Assembly: GCF_000497045.1 (NCBI RefSeq)
Contig: NW_015961990.1
Coordinates: forward strand, 558,001-622,000
Source of the DNA: Kalmanozyma brasiliensis GHG001
Lineage: Eukaryota > Basidiomycota > Ustilaginomycetes > Ustilaginales
DNA: 64,000 bases
Direction of reading: 5' to 3'
Made by a program: the position numbers and the translations under genes
The notes under the pieces: generated by a model
What the model was told of the DNA's origin: nothing
The model's input: only the letters and a program-made list of their open reading frames with translations
Databases searched by the model: none
Shown: one piece after another, positions 47,182 to 57,531 of the stretch
Layout: each line of letters opens with the position of its first letter
How positions within the stretch are numbered: position 1 is the stretch's first letter

Positions 47182-47440
47182 AACCGTTTCACCTTGGTCG
47201 CTGCGGCGACGAGCCTGCGTGTGCGTGGGTGTGGACGCGATGTCAACATGTGTAGTACTGTATACCAGTAAGTGCCAACTTGTTGAGACCATCAGCGTGA
47301 TTTTGAAGAGGCATTGAGATGGTGTAGCCAGATCTGACCGCAAGGTGATACGAAAGAGTGCGGTTTGCAGTGATGATCTCCAACAGCACTGGTCACAGGA
47401 ATGATATCAAACGGCACGGGTTGGATAAGTGACATGAAAC

Positions 47441-47498
47441 AGCACAGGGTGGGAGGGTGCATCAAACACAGCACAGGGTGGGAGGGTGCATCAAACAA
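47441..47498 (+). repeat. 29-bp tandem duplication in secreted-protein promoter
   Basis: Two copies starting at 47441 and 47470, beginning AGCACAGGGTGGGAGGGTGC and ending ATCAAAC; identical over 28 of 29 positions. A looser copy (ATCAAACGGCACGGGTTGG) precedes them at about 47406. Confidence 0.9.
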
Positions 47499-47712
47499 TA
47501 CAGGTTGGACGGCGAGAAGTGGGTTTCGACATGATCACATTGCATGTGAGGTGGGAGCGAGAATATGTGTGTTGCGGTGCGACAGGGTGGGCGGTTGTTG
47601 ATGGGGTCTTGACATGGTCGTCGCTGCTGCACGAGGAGGTGGGAGGATGCTGTTCCTCTGTTCAGAACGACCATACATCGACCTGGTACTAGCGAGTCTG
47701 GAGTGGGAGGGT

Positions 47713-47718
47713 TATAAG
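47713..47718 (+). promoter_or_regulatory. TATA box, secreted protein 3
   Basis: TATAAG within GGGTTATAAGAAAGG, 98 bp before the ATG at 47811. Confidence 0.6.
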
Positions 47719-47810
47719 AAAGGGCTCACCTTCCATCTTTCCGTCCCTGCATCCGCTCTCACCTATCACCTTCCACCTCTGCCCATTCTCGCAGTTTGGA
47801 ACTCTGCACT

Positions 47811-48377
47811 ATGCTCCCGATCCTCTTCCTATTCACCACCCTCCTTCTCCCCGTCTTCGTCCGTGCCGCGCCCCTCGTAACAGCCGACATCCCCTCAACC
47901 CTCCGTCTGGCCACACCAACCGACATGTTGGACCTCAACACCGCACTCCCCATCGTCTCCGCTCACACGCAATCGACGCTGCTCAACATGGGCCTCTCCT
48001 CCACCTTTCTCGGCGAGACTGCTTCGCATCGCCTTCTCTTCCCGGCTCCGCGCTTTCATCATCTCGCGTACCTCATACCGCACACCACGCATCCGTATTC
48101 GGAACTGCTCGTTGCGACCGCCCACGACGAGGGGGGTAAGGTGCACAGTTACGGCTGGCACCGCGGGAGCAGGTGGGATATGCGAGTGAGGAGGAACATC
48201 GGGATTCAGGTGGGCGACAAGTGGTTGTTGGCGGACAACGTGCCCGTGGGTGGGTTTGCCGTGGTGCGCGCTCCCTGGGCGGACAACGAGGAGAAGAGGG
48301 GGGACTATGTGACGTTGGGCAACGAAGTTCCGGCTGAGGTCATGTGGCGGTACGACGGACCGACCAGGGCCGAATGA
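47811..48377 (+). CDS. Small secreted protein 3, effector candidate
   Basis: 188 residues, intronless. MLPILFLFTTLLLPVFVRAAP is a clear signal peptide with cleavage expected after residue 19-20. The mature part is more ordered than in the two upstream genes: it contains LLFPAPRFHHLAYLIPH, a GGKVHSYGWHRGSRWDM segment and VGDKWLLADNVPVGGFAVVRAPW, suggestive of a compact beta-rich domain, and it lacks cysteines. No family was recognised. An ATG at 47811 is the first in frame. It converges with the mL43 gene, whose stop lies 241 bp away on the other strand. Confidence 0.75.
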   Translation: MLPILFLFTTLLLPVFVRAAPLVTADIPSTLRLATPTDMLDLNTALPIVSAHTQSTLLNMGLSSTFLGETASHRLLFPAPRFHHLAYLIPHTTHPYSELLVATAHDEGGKVHSYGWHRGSRWDMRVRRNIGIQVGDKWLLADNVPVGGFAVVRAPWADNEEKRGDYVTLGNEVPAEVMWRYDGPTRAE

Positions 48378-48618
48378 CGCACAAGTTCGATCTCGAGCCG
48401 AACCAAGCGAGGCTCTCGTAAACCATCGTTCCTCGATAGGTGCAGGCACGTCGATGCTCGAACAAGCAAAGATGTCGAACCCAGTGATAGTATTACAATG
48501 CAAAGTGAAACGAATCGATGCTTCTTGGTGCTTCCTCATCCGACTCCTGCGCGAGCGTGTGTGTGTGTGAGCCTACCCACCACGCCCTCCTTCCCTTCCC
48601 CTCCTTCCGATCCTCCTC

Positions 48619-49086
48619 TCAGAGCTGCGGCGTCTTACCATGGACCCAACTCCACACGCCTCTCGCCCCCTCGCTCTTACTCTCGACCGTCCTCCTCTTC
48701 AAACTCCTCACCTTTCTACCGCTGCTCTCGACCACCTGTCGTACCTTTTGTTCCACCTGATTCGCATCCAAGTTCGCCAGACCTACATCTTTCCTTCGCC
48801 CATCGTGCTCTGTTGCGGCGTAGAAACCTGTTGCGAGGGGATGCTTCTCTCTCCCCGCCTGATCCACTACAAATTCCACCGAGGGGTATTTGGCGGTCAA
48901 CGCGGAGAATCGGGGTGAGAGAAGGAACGTGCGGAGTCCCGAGGAGGAGGGATTGTGCTGCGAGTAGCGCAGGACGAGTTTGCGCAGTGGTAGGTGGAAC
49001 GCCGTCGTGCTGCCAGAGGTGGGACCCGTCGGCGTGGCCGATAGCGACCCGCGCAGGATGCGCGTGAACTGCTTGAGATAGGACAT
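48619..49086 (-). CDS. MRPL51: Mitochondrial large-subunit ribosomal protein mL43
   Basis: Thioredoxin-like L51/S25/CI-B8 domain protein of the mitochondrial ribosome. 155 residues from the ATG at 49086, which gives the family start MSYLKQFTRILRGSLS. LRKLVLRYSQHNPSSSGLRTFLLSPRFSALTAKYPSVEFVV is the diagnostic core (about 35-76), followed by HPLATGFYA. The C-terminal 60 residues are charged, including RKVRSLKRRTVESKSEG, and end VWSWVHGK. The longer open frame to 49164 adds residues without family character. Fungal mL43 has no cleavable presequence, consistent with this start. Confidence 0.9.
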   Translation of the reverse strand: MSYLKQFTRILRGSLSATPTGPTSGSTTAFHLPLRKLVLRYSQHNPSSSGLRTFLLSPRFSALTAKYPSVEFVVDQAGREKHPLATGFYAATEHDGRRKDVGLANLDANQVEQKVRQVVESSGRKVRSLKRRTVESKSEGARGVWSWVHGKTPQL

Positions 49087-49846
49087 CTTCCAGTGTCTGC
49101 GGGGTGAGACGGTCGACGACGATGGTAGGAATGCAGAGCTTGTTACAGTGTTACAAGTGCCCACTGAGAGGTGTATGAGATGTAGAGGTGATTGAGTGCG
49201 GGAGCGTCGTGGTAGGATGAAGTCGCGGTCGATGATGATGATGACGAGAAAGAGGAGAAAGTGGTTCTTCTCGAAAGCTCAAAAAACGCAGCCTGCAGCG
49301 AAAAATCCCGACTCCCGAAGGATCTCACATTTTACGCGCGAGAAAATACCTGCTGTCCTTCCATAGTGACTGCTCCATCCACAGCTTCGAGGAAGAATCA
49401 CTTCTTTTCAGGGAGTCGCTCGAGGACAGAGCACACTTTGCCTCAGTCACACACTGCCAAGCCAGGCAGACAGAGACGGCCCCGCGAAAGCTGAATTACA
49501 CATCGGCTCGTTTGGAAGGCAAACAAAGAGAGTGACAAGTGATAAAGAAGAAGCACGGGGCCACCGCGAACGAAGGAACTGTGGCCAATATAAAACCACA
49601 GCGCCGGAAAGAAAGGAGTGTGGGCAGAAGACAACGCGGCAGGAGGTCCATGAACACGAGAGTCGCCCGCCCATTTTGAAAGCTGCGCCAAATACGAATC
49701 GGTCGAAAGGTGAACGATTCCGTGGAAAGGTGGCCGAAACCTGATCTGAAGGAAAGGCGAGGTCTTGAGAAAAGAGCGTGTTGAAAAAGCGCGACAGGGA
49801 GGGGTATCAACGAATCAGCCAAGGTCGAGAACGGTATGCCAAAAGC
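49087..49846. other. Intergenic between mL43 and SHO1
   Basis: 760 bp between two minus-strand genes. Frames of about 80-110 codons on the minus strand have no motif. Purine-rich around 49200-49300 on the plus strand (leader of mL43). Nothing else is seen. Confidence 0.5.
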
Positions 49847-50995
49847 TCATAGCAACTGCATGTAGTTACTAGGCACAATGCCCGTTTCGCCATTGCTCTT
49901 CCTCGCCTGCCACCACTTGCCCGAGTTGTCGACGATATCAAGCACCTCGCCCTTGCTGAAGCTGATCTCGGTGGGGTCGTCCGCGTTCGCCTGGTAGGCA
50001 TACAGAGCGCGAGCCTTGTAGCCGTAGTCTGGAAGGTCGGATCCCTTGGCACCTGCGCCTGCTGCTGCTGAATCCGCGGCGACGCTGTGCGTGACGACGC
50101 TGGGGGCGTCCTGCGAGATGCCGCCTGCACCGGTGACACCCGTGTCGTTGGCACCGCGACTGCGGATCGAGGTGGACGACATCTTGGGTTGACCCAGACC
50201 GGTTCCGTTGGCCGTGGTGATGTCGGCAGCCGAAGGACTGTTGCCGTAAGCGGGCTGGTAGCCCGATCCACCACCCTGGAAGTTGCCAGAGTACGCACTG
50301 CCGTTGCCGCCAGCAGCGTAACCACCGCCCAGGCCCGTGCCGACACCACCGCCACCTGCCGACCTCATCGACTGCGCACCACCCGCATTACCACCGCCGA
50401 TGCCACCACCGCCGCTGTATCGCCCACTCGTCGTGGCGGCAGGTGGCGTGATGCCTGCATTGGCAATGTTGATGATAGGATAAAAGATCGAGTCCTCCTC
50501 GGTAGTGAGGAAGAACAGCCAGACAATGTTGGTGATGGTGATCAAAAAGTAACCGGCAGCCACCGCCTCTTCCGCCGCATTACCAGAGTAGATGCCCGAG
50601 TTGATGCCGATGACCGAAAAGACGAGCGCGACGGCGGTGAAGGTGGTGAGCTGGAGACGCGAGGTGCCGAGCGAGTCGGTCATGACGCCGAGGTATTTGC
50701 CAATGATGAGGAAGAGCTGGAGGAAGATGGCGAACCAGAGCACGCCTTGGTTACCGCCGTTGCCTGCTTGAGCGGCACACTGGCCGATGAAGGCGACGAC
50801 CCATCCTACTGTGCTGAGCAGGAAGAGGACGGTGAGGATCTTGTGAGCAAAGATGAGCCTGCCGGGGTGGACCAAGATAGAGTTGATGGGGATGAAGAGG
50901 TGTCAGTTGGGATGAGACTCGTGACTTCTAGCGTTTGGTAGCGCATCGACTTACCCGATGTCGAGGCCTCCGCCACCTCCGCGTTTGCCTGGCAT
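49847..50995 (-). CDS. SHO1: SHO1-type osmosensor, four-span SH3 protein
   Basis: Plasma-membrane adaptor of the HOG pathway. Two exons: 50995-50955 (41 nt) and 50858-49847. The 96-nt intron runs GTAAGT...GGCAG, and the split codon GG+G keeps frame. 350 residues starting MPGKRGGGGGLDIG. Four hydrophobic spans follow: ILTVLFLLSTVGWVVAFIG, GVLWFAIFLQLFLIIGKYLG, LTTFTAVALVFSVIGI and AAGYFLITITNIVWLFFL. A Gly/Ser/Ala-rich linker (about 165-280) leads to a C-terminal SH3 domain: KARALYAYQANADDPTEISF, then KGEVLDIVDNSGKWWQARKSNGETGIVPSNYM. The SH3 domain would bind a Pbs2-like MAPKK and polarity factors. All features of Sho1 are present, at a length near the fungal norm. Confidence 0.95.
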
Positions 50996-51936
50996 TTGTG
51001 ATGTGTTTATGAGCGATGTGAGCTTCGCCGAGAGTCAAGGTGTGAGATGAGAGCAAGGTTCGAAGCTAGATCGAAGAGCTCAACGAGTGGGCAGCTGTCG
51101 TGAATGGACCAGAAGCAACTTCGGGACTGATATGGACGCGAGCGCGGGGATATCGTCGACGAGAAAGACGACGATTGCGGAAGGACGCGGATGGATGAAT
51201 GTAGCGAGATGATGTAGAGAAGGTGGAAAGGTGGTTGCAGCGTGAATCGTTGTCGAGTCGATCCTCGGTCATGAGAGAGGGAGCGTGTGGAGCTGCTAAA
51301 TTTGGCCCACAGCCGAGACAGCCAAAATCACCTTTCTCGCGTGCATGATATGTTTGCCGCCTCATCACGCTCTGTCTCAGCTGCCTCGTTGCCCACATCC
51401 CCCACTGTTCGCCCACATACTCTCCCACATTGCCAAGACGTCGAGCCCACATGATCAAGTGAACAGGGCCAGCAAACAATCGAAGTGAAGAGAAAGGCGA
51501 CTGCCGATTTCACAGGCCTCTTTCGAGGTTCGGGTCGGAGATTGCATGGCGTTTTGGCTTTTTTTTCGCCGGGTTGCAGCTCTGATTGACTGTGCTGTGC
51601 TGTCGTATGTCTTTTGCAACTCCGACCGACTGTCAACCGCGTTTCGCGTCAGCAGCACCGCGTGATACGCAGCACAGCCAGCAGCTCGCGGTTCAGGGGC
51701 TGCTTTCCATCTTCCCGGCGTGCATGGCGTTGCTACTGAACAGTGGTCTCTGCAGCAGCACCGACAGCGTGGAACGCCGACTCATGTTGCGCCCACCTTG
51801 ATCACTCACATCAAGTCGTCCTATAGATGCCACACCTTCAACGCACCCGCGGTGATCTTGCAACGCTTCGTATGAGACCCCAAAATGTTCAGATACAGCG
51901 TGAGACGAAGCGAACCAATAACCCTCATACCCCTTC
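50996..51936. other. Intergenic, SHO1 upstream region
   Basis: 941 bp between the SHO1 start and the stop of the kinesin gene, both minus strand. It includes an AAAATCACCTTT motif at 51324-51335. Frames of about 100-137 codons lack motifs. Confidence 0.5.
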
Positions 51937-54900
51937 TCACAGACAGAACAGCTTGCTGCTCTTGCGCTTGCTCACCTCCTCCAGCCTCGCCTCGAGCGCC
52001 TTTCTCGCTCGCTCCTTCGCCTGCCTCTCCTCCTCGATCTTGCTCTCGTACCCCTGCTTCTCCAGCAGCACGCTGTTGCGCACATTCTCCACCTCCGACT
52101 GCGCCGAGTTGAGCTGCGCACGCATCGCGCTCGCTTCCGCCGAGTAGCGCTCCCTTTCGCGCGTCACCTCGGCCAGCTGCACCCGGCTCTTCCGCAGGTT
52201 GCGCTCGCTGTCGTTGAGCGCTGCCTCGAGCGTGGCGACCAGGTCGATGTTGGCTTGCAGGTCGGCCTCGCAGTGGTTGAGCTGCTTGGCGAGCGTCTTG
52301 ATCTCTTCCGCCTGTTCAGATAGCAGTCGCGAGAGTTTGACGTCGACACCATTGCTGCTAGCGTTGCTCGCGTGGCCGGCAGGCGAGTGATCAGATGTCA
52401 GCGAGGAGGAGCGAGTCATGCCTGCACCCGCGTTGCCTGGCGAGTCGGGACGCGTCATGGCCGATGAGGTCGAGGTACGGACACCGGCAGACGTGCGGGC
52501 AAGAGGCGTTGGAACTGCAGTCGGCGTGGGTGGAAGCGTCATGTTGGGCGGAGGCGTCGGCGGTGGAGGCTTGACGGAGGCGACGCTGGGACGATGATTC
52601 CGCAAATCGAAAGAGCCGTTGGGCTCAAAGTCCGACGTACGCCGGTTACCCAGAGGCGAGCGGCTTCCGTTTGTGAGCGAGGTGCGCGATGCCGCTGTGA
52701 GAGCATCCTGCTGCTCGCTCTGGCTCTGCTGTCCGAAGCTGTCGCTGCCCTGCGAGCGCACCGATCTCGTCTCTGACGTCGCCAAACGCAGCTGCAGATC
52801 CTTGACCGACTGTTCGTGGCGCGCGCAGTCGTCGCGTGCGGCTTGCAACTCAGCTTTGAGCTTGGTCATCTCGCCTCGCGTCTTGGATAGCGTCGACTTG
52901 TGTGACTCGAGCTCTCGCTTCAGCGCCGCGTCGGCTGGAACAAGTGCAGTCGAATCGCGCACGACACTTCCACTCGATGCGACAGAAGCATCCTGCTGCT
53001 GGATCTCCGACTCTTGCCGCGTCGTTTCGATCTCGAGGAGCAGCGAGTCGCGTTCCTCCTGCACTTCGGTGAGCGCGGCTTCCAGCGTGACCAGAGCATC
53101 GCTCGTGTCATTCAACTCGGCACGCAGTGTTTCCACCTCGTGCGGGTCGATGTCCATTTTGGCGAGCAGGTCCTGATAGCTCGCGTGCAGCTCTTCGTAG
53201 GCCCGGCGCGTCTCGTCTCGGTCGCTGGTGGCAATTTGCAGGTCCAGCAAGGTTCGATCGAGCTTGGATGCGTGGTCTGCCCCGAGCTTCGACAGCACGC
53301 TCTCGTGATCGGCCTTGAGTGCGATGAGCTGCTCTGTCATCTGCGAGACGGCCTCGGAATGGCTCTGCTGAACCTTTTGCAGCTCGACAGTGTGCTTGGT
53401 CACGGCTGCTTGTTCGGCTTCTTGAACGGCGGCAGACAAGGTGGAGCGGTGCTGCGCTTCGAGCTCCATCTTCGTTGCCTGTAGGGCCTCGGAGTGGGTG
53501 TCCTGCAGAGCTTGCATCTGTGCATCGTGAGCCTGAATGGCGGCTCCGTCCTTTGCCTGCGCATCCTGTTGAGCCACGCCGTTTGCAAGCGACCTCGTCG
53601 TGGTCAAAGTCTGCATCCCAGCGAGACTCTCTGCGTGCTGCTGCGCCAGCTGAGCCATACTGATCTTGTGCTCTTGCTTGAGGCTCTCGACGGCGGCAAG
53701 GTGCTCTTGCTTTAGTCGTTCGATCTCGGCGGCGGCATCACCGCCCTCTGCTGCCGAGACTTCATTGAGTTCATCAGCAAGGCTGCGATTGCTTGCACTA
53801 GCCTGGGGCATCAGCTTGGCGGCGGCAAGCTGAGCGCGCAACTCCTCGATCTCGAGCGACATGTTGGTCACCTGATCCTTCGACAGCGCCTCGAGCGTCT
53901 CGTGCTGCTTTCGGAGCGAGGCGAGCTCCACCGACATGAATTCGACGGTCTCGCGGTGCTGCGTCTCCTTGCGAGCCATGGATCGCATCAGGTCGTCGAG
54001 CATCTGCGTTCCGCTTGCGTCGGCGCCGGAGCTGCCGGCAGCGCTATTGGCCATCACCTGTCGGATGGCCTGAAGATCCTTCTCTGTAGCCGGCGTCAGA
54101 GGTCCCGCTTCAACACTGCCCATGACAGGCAGGGCGGGAGCAAGCAGTATTTGGTCATTCCCGTCGCCGTGTGCTCCAACTTTCTCTTCTGTCGACAACG
54201 CTGCCGTCTGCGTCTGACCACGGAGCGACGTCTCGAGCGCCCGCAGCTCGTCATCGCGCTCTTTGAGCGCCTCCTGCAGACGCATCGTCTCCTTCTCGAG
54301 CGAGGCCACCTTGCGCTCGTAGTTCGCCGGCGAATCGGGCTCGAAAGCCTTGAGCGTGGGCGAAGGCGGTACGGACCCAGTCAGCGAGAGCGGTCTTGGT
54401 CCTCTACTTTGCGAAAGCTGTGATGGCAAGGCCGATGCATAGTCCAGCGACGAGGATTGCGAGATCGATCGAGAACGACCGTGAGCGAGCGGCGAGATCC
54501 CTGTGGACCTCGTCCCGTCGCTCTTGTTGTACCCTAAAAAAGAACCCGAAGAGCGGCGAGTGAGGTGTTTAGAGGGGCTGGGCGTCTGTTGCTGTCGATT
54601 GGTGGTGTCGACGAGCAGACTGCGACGATGGGAAAGACCTCGTTGCTGGTGGTTGCCGTTGCGTCCGGGCGTCTGAGGAGGCTCGTTCTCGTCGTTCTGA
54701 GAGTCGAGCACCTCGAGCTGCTCGTCGTCGCTAGCGTCTTTGTCGAGCACCAACGGGTCGTTGTCGAGGCTCGAGCCTCGACCGCCGCCGTTGAGCTTGA
54801 GGTCGGTGAGCTGCGTGTTGAGGTCGTTGATCTCGGCAAGGGACTCTTTGTACTTTTGCTTGGTGACCTCCAGCTCGGCTCGGATGCTCGATTCCGAATC

Positions 54901-57531
54901 GCGCACGGCCCGCATCTCCTCTTGCAAGCCGTTCAGGCGTTCCTCCAGCTCCTTTGACGATTCGCTGACGGACTGATCTGCGACGCCTTGCTCTGTAGTG
55001 CCATTGCCATTCTGACTAGACTTAGCAGTGGCACCGAGGGCGCCGCCTGCGACACCGCCAGCGACGAGACCAGCAGCAGCGGCGACTTGCAGCTCCTTGA
55101 TTTGCTGTGACAGCGGCTTCTTCTCCTGCTCGTGCCCGTCGCTGGCCTTGGAAAGCTGCTCGTGCTGGACAGTGAGGCTGTCGAACTGTGAGGCGAGTAC
55201 CGCGTGCTTGGCGGTGGCATCTGCGAGGTGAGCCTCGAGGGATTGAATCTGGCTCGCTTTCGCCTCGAGCTCGGCGGCAGCTGCCTGAGCCTCTTTGCCG
55301 TTGTCGAGCAGCTCGAAGCGGGACAAGAGGTTGCGGTAGGCCTCGTCGCGTTTCTCGATGTCCGCTTCCATCTGCGTCATCTTTCGAGCGAGACTGCCTG
55401 CAGACTCTTCCGAAGAAGCGAGCTTGGCTTCGAGATCGCGAATGTACTGCTCGGACGATGTCTGGATCTCCTTGAGACGAGCGACCTCCTTGTGCAGCTC
55501 GGCCAGCACCGCAGAGTCGGTATCGCCACGCGTGCCCACTTCCTCGAGTCTTGCCTCCAGCTCGCGTGCGTAGGCCTCGGCAGAGGAAGCACTCTCTTGC
55601 AACTTGCCGAGGCGAGTCTGCAGCTTGGCCACCGTGATCTCCTTGTCTTCGAGCTCTTGGCCGATGATTTCGAGCTGACTCGAGAGCTCTTCGATCTGCG
55701 CTTCGCGGTCGTTGGCGACGTCCTCGGTGACTCCGAGCGCCGCTTTGGTGAGGTTGAGCTGACCCTCGAGCGCGTCGATGGACTTTTCGTACTCGACAAT
55801 GATGGGTTCGGCGGCGCGGAAGAAGTCTTCGTCGCTGGCGTTCTGCTTGGATGGGTCGAGCTGAGTGCGGAGAGTGGTGACCTCGGCGGTGAGTTGGCTG
55901 TGCTTCTGGCTTAGAGAGGCGTACTTGTCCTGCCAGGCGAGGATCTCGCGCTGAGTGGTGCGAGTGGCATCCTTGTTGCGAGGATCGTCGAGATCGACGG
56001 AGCCCTTGCCGACGCCTTTGATGATGCTGAGCTCCTTGCGTAGACGCTGGACGAGTGTCTGGAGGTAGTCGACGTCGTCCCAGCCCACTTCGACTTCGTT
56101 GAGTTCGGCCTTGTTTTTGATGTTGCGTGCACGATTGGCATATTGGAGCGTGTTGACCGTCTCGCTGACGTTGTACTCGGTAGGCGAGACACAAGCGATC
56201 ATGAGCGTGTGAGCATTGCCGCCGAGACTGTCCTGCAGTAGTCGAGTGAGCTTGCTGTCACGGTACGGAATGTGGGTAGCGCGCTTTGCCTTGGCCGGAT
56301 CACCTAGTGCCGAGATGACGTTTCCAAGTGCATGCAGACCCGAGTTGATCGAGATGCCCTCCTTGACACGGTCGCCTTGTGCTGCCGTGCGCTTGAGACG
56401 TTCAGAGCCGGCAAGGTCGACAAAGTGGAACTTGCTCGAGACGGTTACCCACTCGCCGTCTCCTGCTGAGCTGCTCACGGAGTCGTCGCCAGCGTCACCA
56501 TAAGTGCTTGCTGGCCGGAGCCCGATAGAAGAAGCCCGTCCGCCGAGGCCAGGAATGCCACTGGGTGTCCTGCGGCCGAAAGAAGGCGAAGCGACGCGAC
56601 CTGCCAAAGGGATGCCAGAGGCTCGTGAGAGACTCGAGACTCGTCCACCACCTGGCGTGGCCCGCATGCCGGAAGCGGAAGAGGCCGCAGAGTTGGGCGC
56701 TGGTCCCGAGCCAACCCACTTCTTTTGGGTGAGCGTGATGGAGAAGATGGCGTGAGATCGAGACGATTGGGCATTCATGTCGGTTTCGTTGGTTCTGCGC
56801 ACCGAGCTGCCCTGCAGGAGATGATTCATAACCTCGGCGACGTTGGCGACCTTGACTTCGCGTAAGCCGCTCCAGATGATTTGGCCATTCTTGCCTTCGC
56901 GGATCTGAACGTGCGGTCTGGCTTCACCATCGACGGCGCCGCCAAGAAGATCGATGAGGTCTTCGTTGTAGATTTCGATGAAGCTGACCTTGGCACTGTA
57001 CTGAGTGCCGGAAGCCTTGTTGATGCGCATTGCGGAAAAGATGCGAGCGACGGCGCGTGGGATGATGCCCATCTGTGGATCGGCGGTGCGTCCACTAACG
57101 AGACCTTCGTAGTCGACCTCGTCGCCGGCCGAGGTTCCCATGGTATATGATTTGCCACTCGAGGTTTGACCATAGGCGAGAATGGTGACGTTATAGCCTT
57201 CCATGAAGCGGTCGATCAAGGGTTCTGCTACAGTGAAGATCTCTTGCTGGCCGTCTGCGGGCGAAAAGACACGGTCAAAGCTGAATGCCTGACGCCTGTC
57301 GCGAGAGACTGCGGAAGAGGAGCCAGCGCCCGGCGCGGCTGGTGGTGCGGAGCCAGGCTCTACAGTGACGCTGCTTGTGGAGGAAGGAGTGAGGATGTTC
57401 TTCTGCCATCTTGGGGGGATGTTGCTCTGGTCAGCGTTGGTGACGGGACGGATGCGAACAGCAACCTGAACGGAAGTGGTGTTGGGGACGGCGGGCGTCG
57501 AGGCGCCGCTAGCCTCTCGTGATCTCGACAT
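51937..57531 (-). CDS. Kinesin motor protein, N-terminal motor and long coiled coil (kinesin-4-like)
   Basis: 1864 residues in a single 5.6-kb exon. The motor domain covers about 20-475: VQVAVRIRPV at the first strand, P-loop AYGQTSSGKSYTMG near 120-133, NETDMNAQSSRSHAIFSI (switch I), HFVDLAGSERLKRT (switch II) and NTLQYANRARNIKNKAELNEVE at the neck. A Ser/Gly/Pro-rich insertion of about 80 residues interrupts the motor between switch I and switch II. The rest is heptad-rich coiled coil with Ser-rich breaks (about 985-1080 and 1650-1740). The neck wording and N-terminal position fit kinesin-4/chromokinesin relatives (KIF4/KIF21), but subfamily assignment needs a tree. No C-terminal PH, FHA or WD40 domain is visible. 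Confidence 0.92.
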   Translation of the reverse strand: MSRSREASGASTPAVPNTTSVQVAVRIRPVTNADQSNIPPRWQKNILTPSSTSSVTVEPGSAPPAAPGAGSSSAVSRDRRQAFSFDRVFSPADGQQEIFTVAEPLIDRFMEGYNVTILAYGQTSSGKSYTMGTSAGDEVDYEGLVSGRTADPQMGIIPRAVARIFSAMRINKASGTQYSAKVSFIEIYNEDLIDLLGGAVDGEARPHVQIREGKNGQIIWSGLREVKVANVAEVMNHLLQGSSVRRTNETDMNAQSSRSHAIFSITLTQKKWVGSGPAPNSAASSASGMRATPGGGRVSSLSRASGIPLAGRVASPSFGRRTPSGIPGLGGRASSIGLRPASTYGDAGDDSVSSSAGDGEWVTVSSKFHFVDLAGSERLKRTAAQGDRVKEGISINSGLHALGNVISALGDPAKAKRATHIPYRDSKLTRLLQDSLGGNAHTLMIACVSPTEYNVSETVNTLQYANRARNIKNKAELNEVEVGWDDVDYLQTLVQRLRKELSIIKGVGKGSVDLDDPRNKDATRTTQREILAWQDKYASLSQKHSQLTAEVTTLRTQLDPSKQNASDEDFFRAAEPIIVEYEKSIDALEGQLNLTKAALGVTEDVANDREAQIEELSSQLEIIGQELEDKEITVAKLQTRLGKLQESASSAEAYARELEARLEEVGTRGDTDSAVLAELHKEVARLKEIQTSSEQYIRDLEAKLASSEESAGSLARKMTQMEADIEKRDEAYRNLLSRFELLDNGKEAQAAAAELEAKASQIQSLEAHLADATAKHAVLASQFDSLTVQHEQLSKASDGHEQEKKPLSQQIKELQVAAAAGLVAGGVAGGALGATAKSSQNGNGTTEQGVADQSVSESSKELEERLNGLQEEMRAVRDSESSIRAELEVTKQKYKESLAEINDLNTQLTDLKLNGGGRGSSLDNDPLVLDKDASDDEQLEVLDSQNDENEPPQTPGRNGNHQQRGLSHRRSLLVDTTNRQQQTPSPSKHLTRRSSGSFLGYNKSDGTRSTGISPLAHGRSRSISQSSSLDYASALPSQLSQSRGPRPLSLTGSVPPSPTLKAFEPDSPANYERKVASLEKETMRLQEALKERDDELRALETSLRGQTQTAALSTEEKVGAHGDGNDQILLAPALPVMGSVEAGPLTPATEKDLQAIRQVMANSAAGSSGADASGTQMLDDLMRSMARKETQHRETVEFMSVELASLRKQHETLEALSKDQVTNMSLEIEELRAQLAAAKLMPQASASNRSLADELNEVSAAEGGDAAAEIERLKQEHLAAVESLKQEHKISMAQLAQQHAESLAGMQTLTTTRSLANGVAQQDAQAKDGAAIQAHDAQMQALQDTHSEALQATKMELEAQHRSTLSAAVQEAEQAAVTKHTVELQKVQQSHSEAVSQMTEQLIALKADHESVLSKLGADHASKLDRTLLDLQIATSDRDETRRAYEELHASYQDLLAKMDIDPHEVETLRAELNDTSDALVTLEAALTEVQEERDSLLLEIETTRQESEIQQQDASVASSGSVVRDSTALVPADAALKRELESHKSTLSKTRGEMTKLKAELQAARDDCARHEQSVKDLQLRLATSETRSVRSQGSDSFGQQSQSEQQDALTAASRTSLTNGSRSPLGNRRTSDFEPNGSFDLRNHRPSVASVKPPPPTPPPNMTLPPTPTAVPTPLARTSAGVRTSTSSAMTRPDSPGNAGAGMTRSSSLTSDHSPAGHASNASSNGVDVKLSRLLSEQAEEIKTLAKQLNHCEADLQANIDLVATLEAALNDSERNLRKSRVQLAEVTRERERYSAEASAMRAQLNSAQSEVENVRNSVLLEKQGYESKIEEERQAKERARKALEARLEEVSKRKSSKLFCL

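Larger units (their letters stand above)
47182..47810. promoter_or_regulatory. Upstream region of third small secreted-protein gene, with tandem repeat
   Basis: 629 bp. It holds a 29-bp tandem duplication at 47441-47498 and diverged relatives of the same ATCAAAC/GGGTGGG theme from 47340 to 47610, then a TATA box at 47713-47718. No supported gene. Confidence 0.5.
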
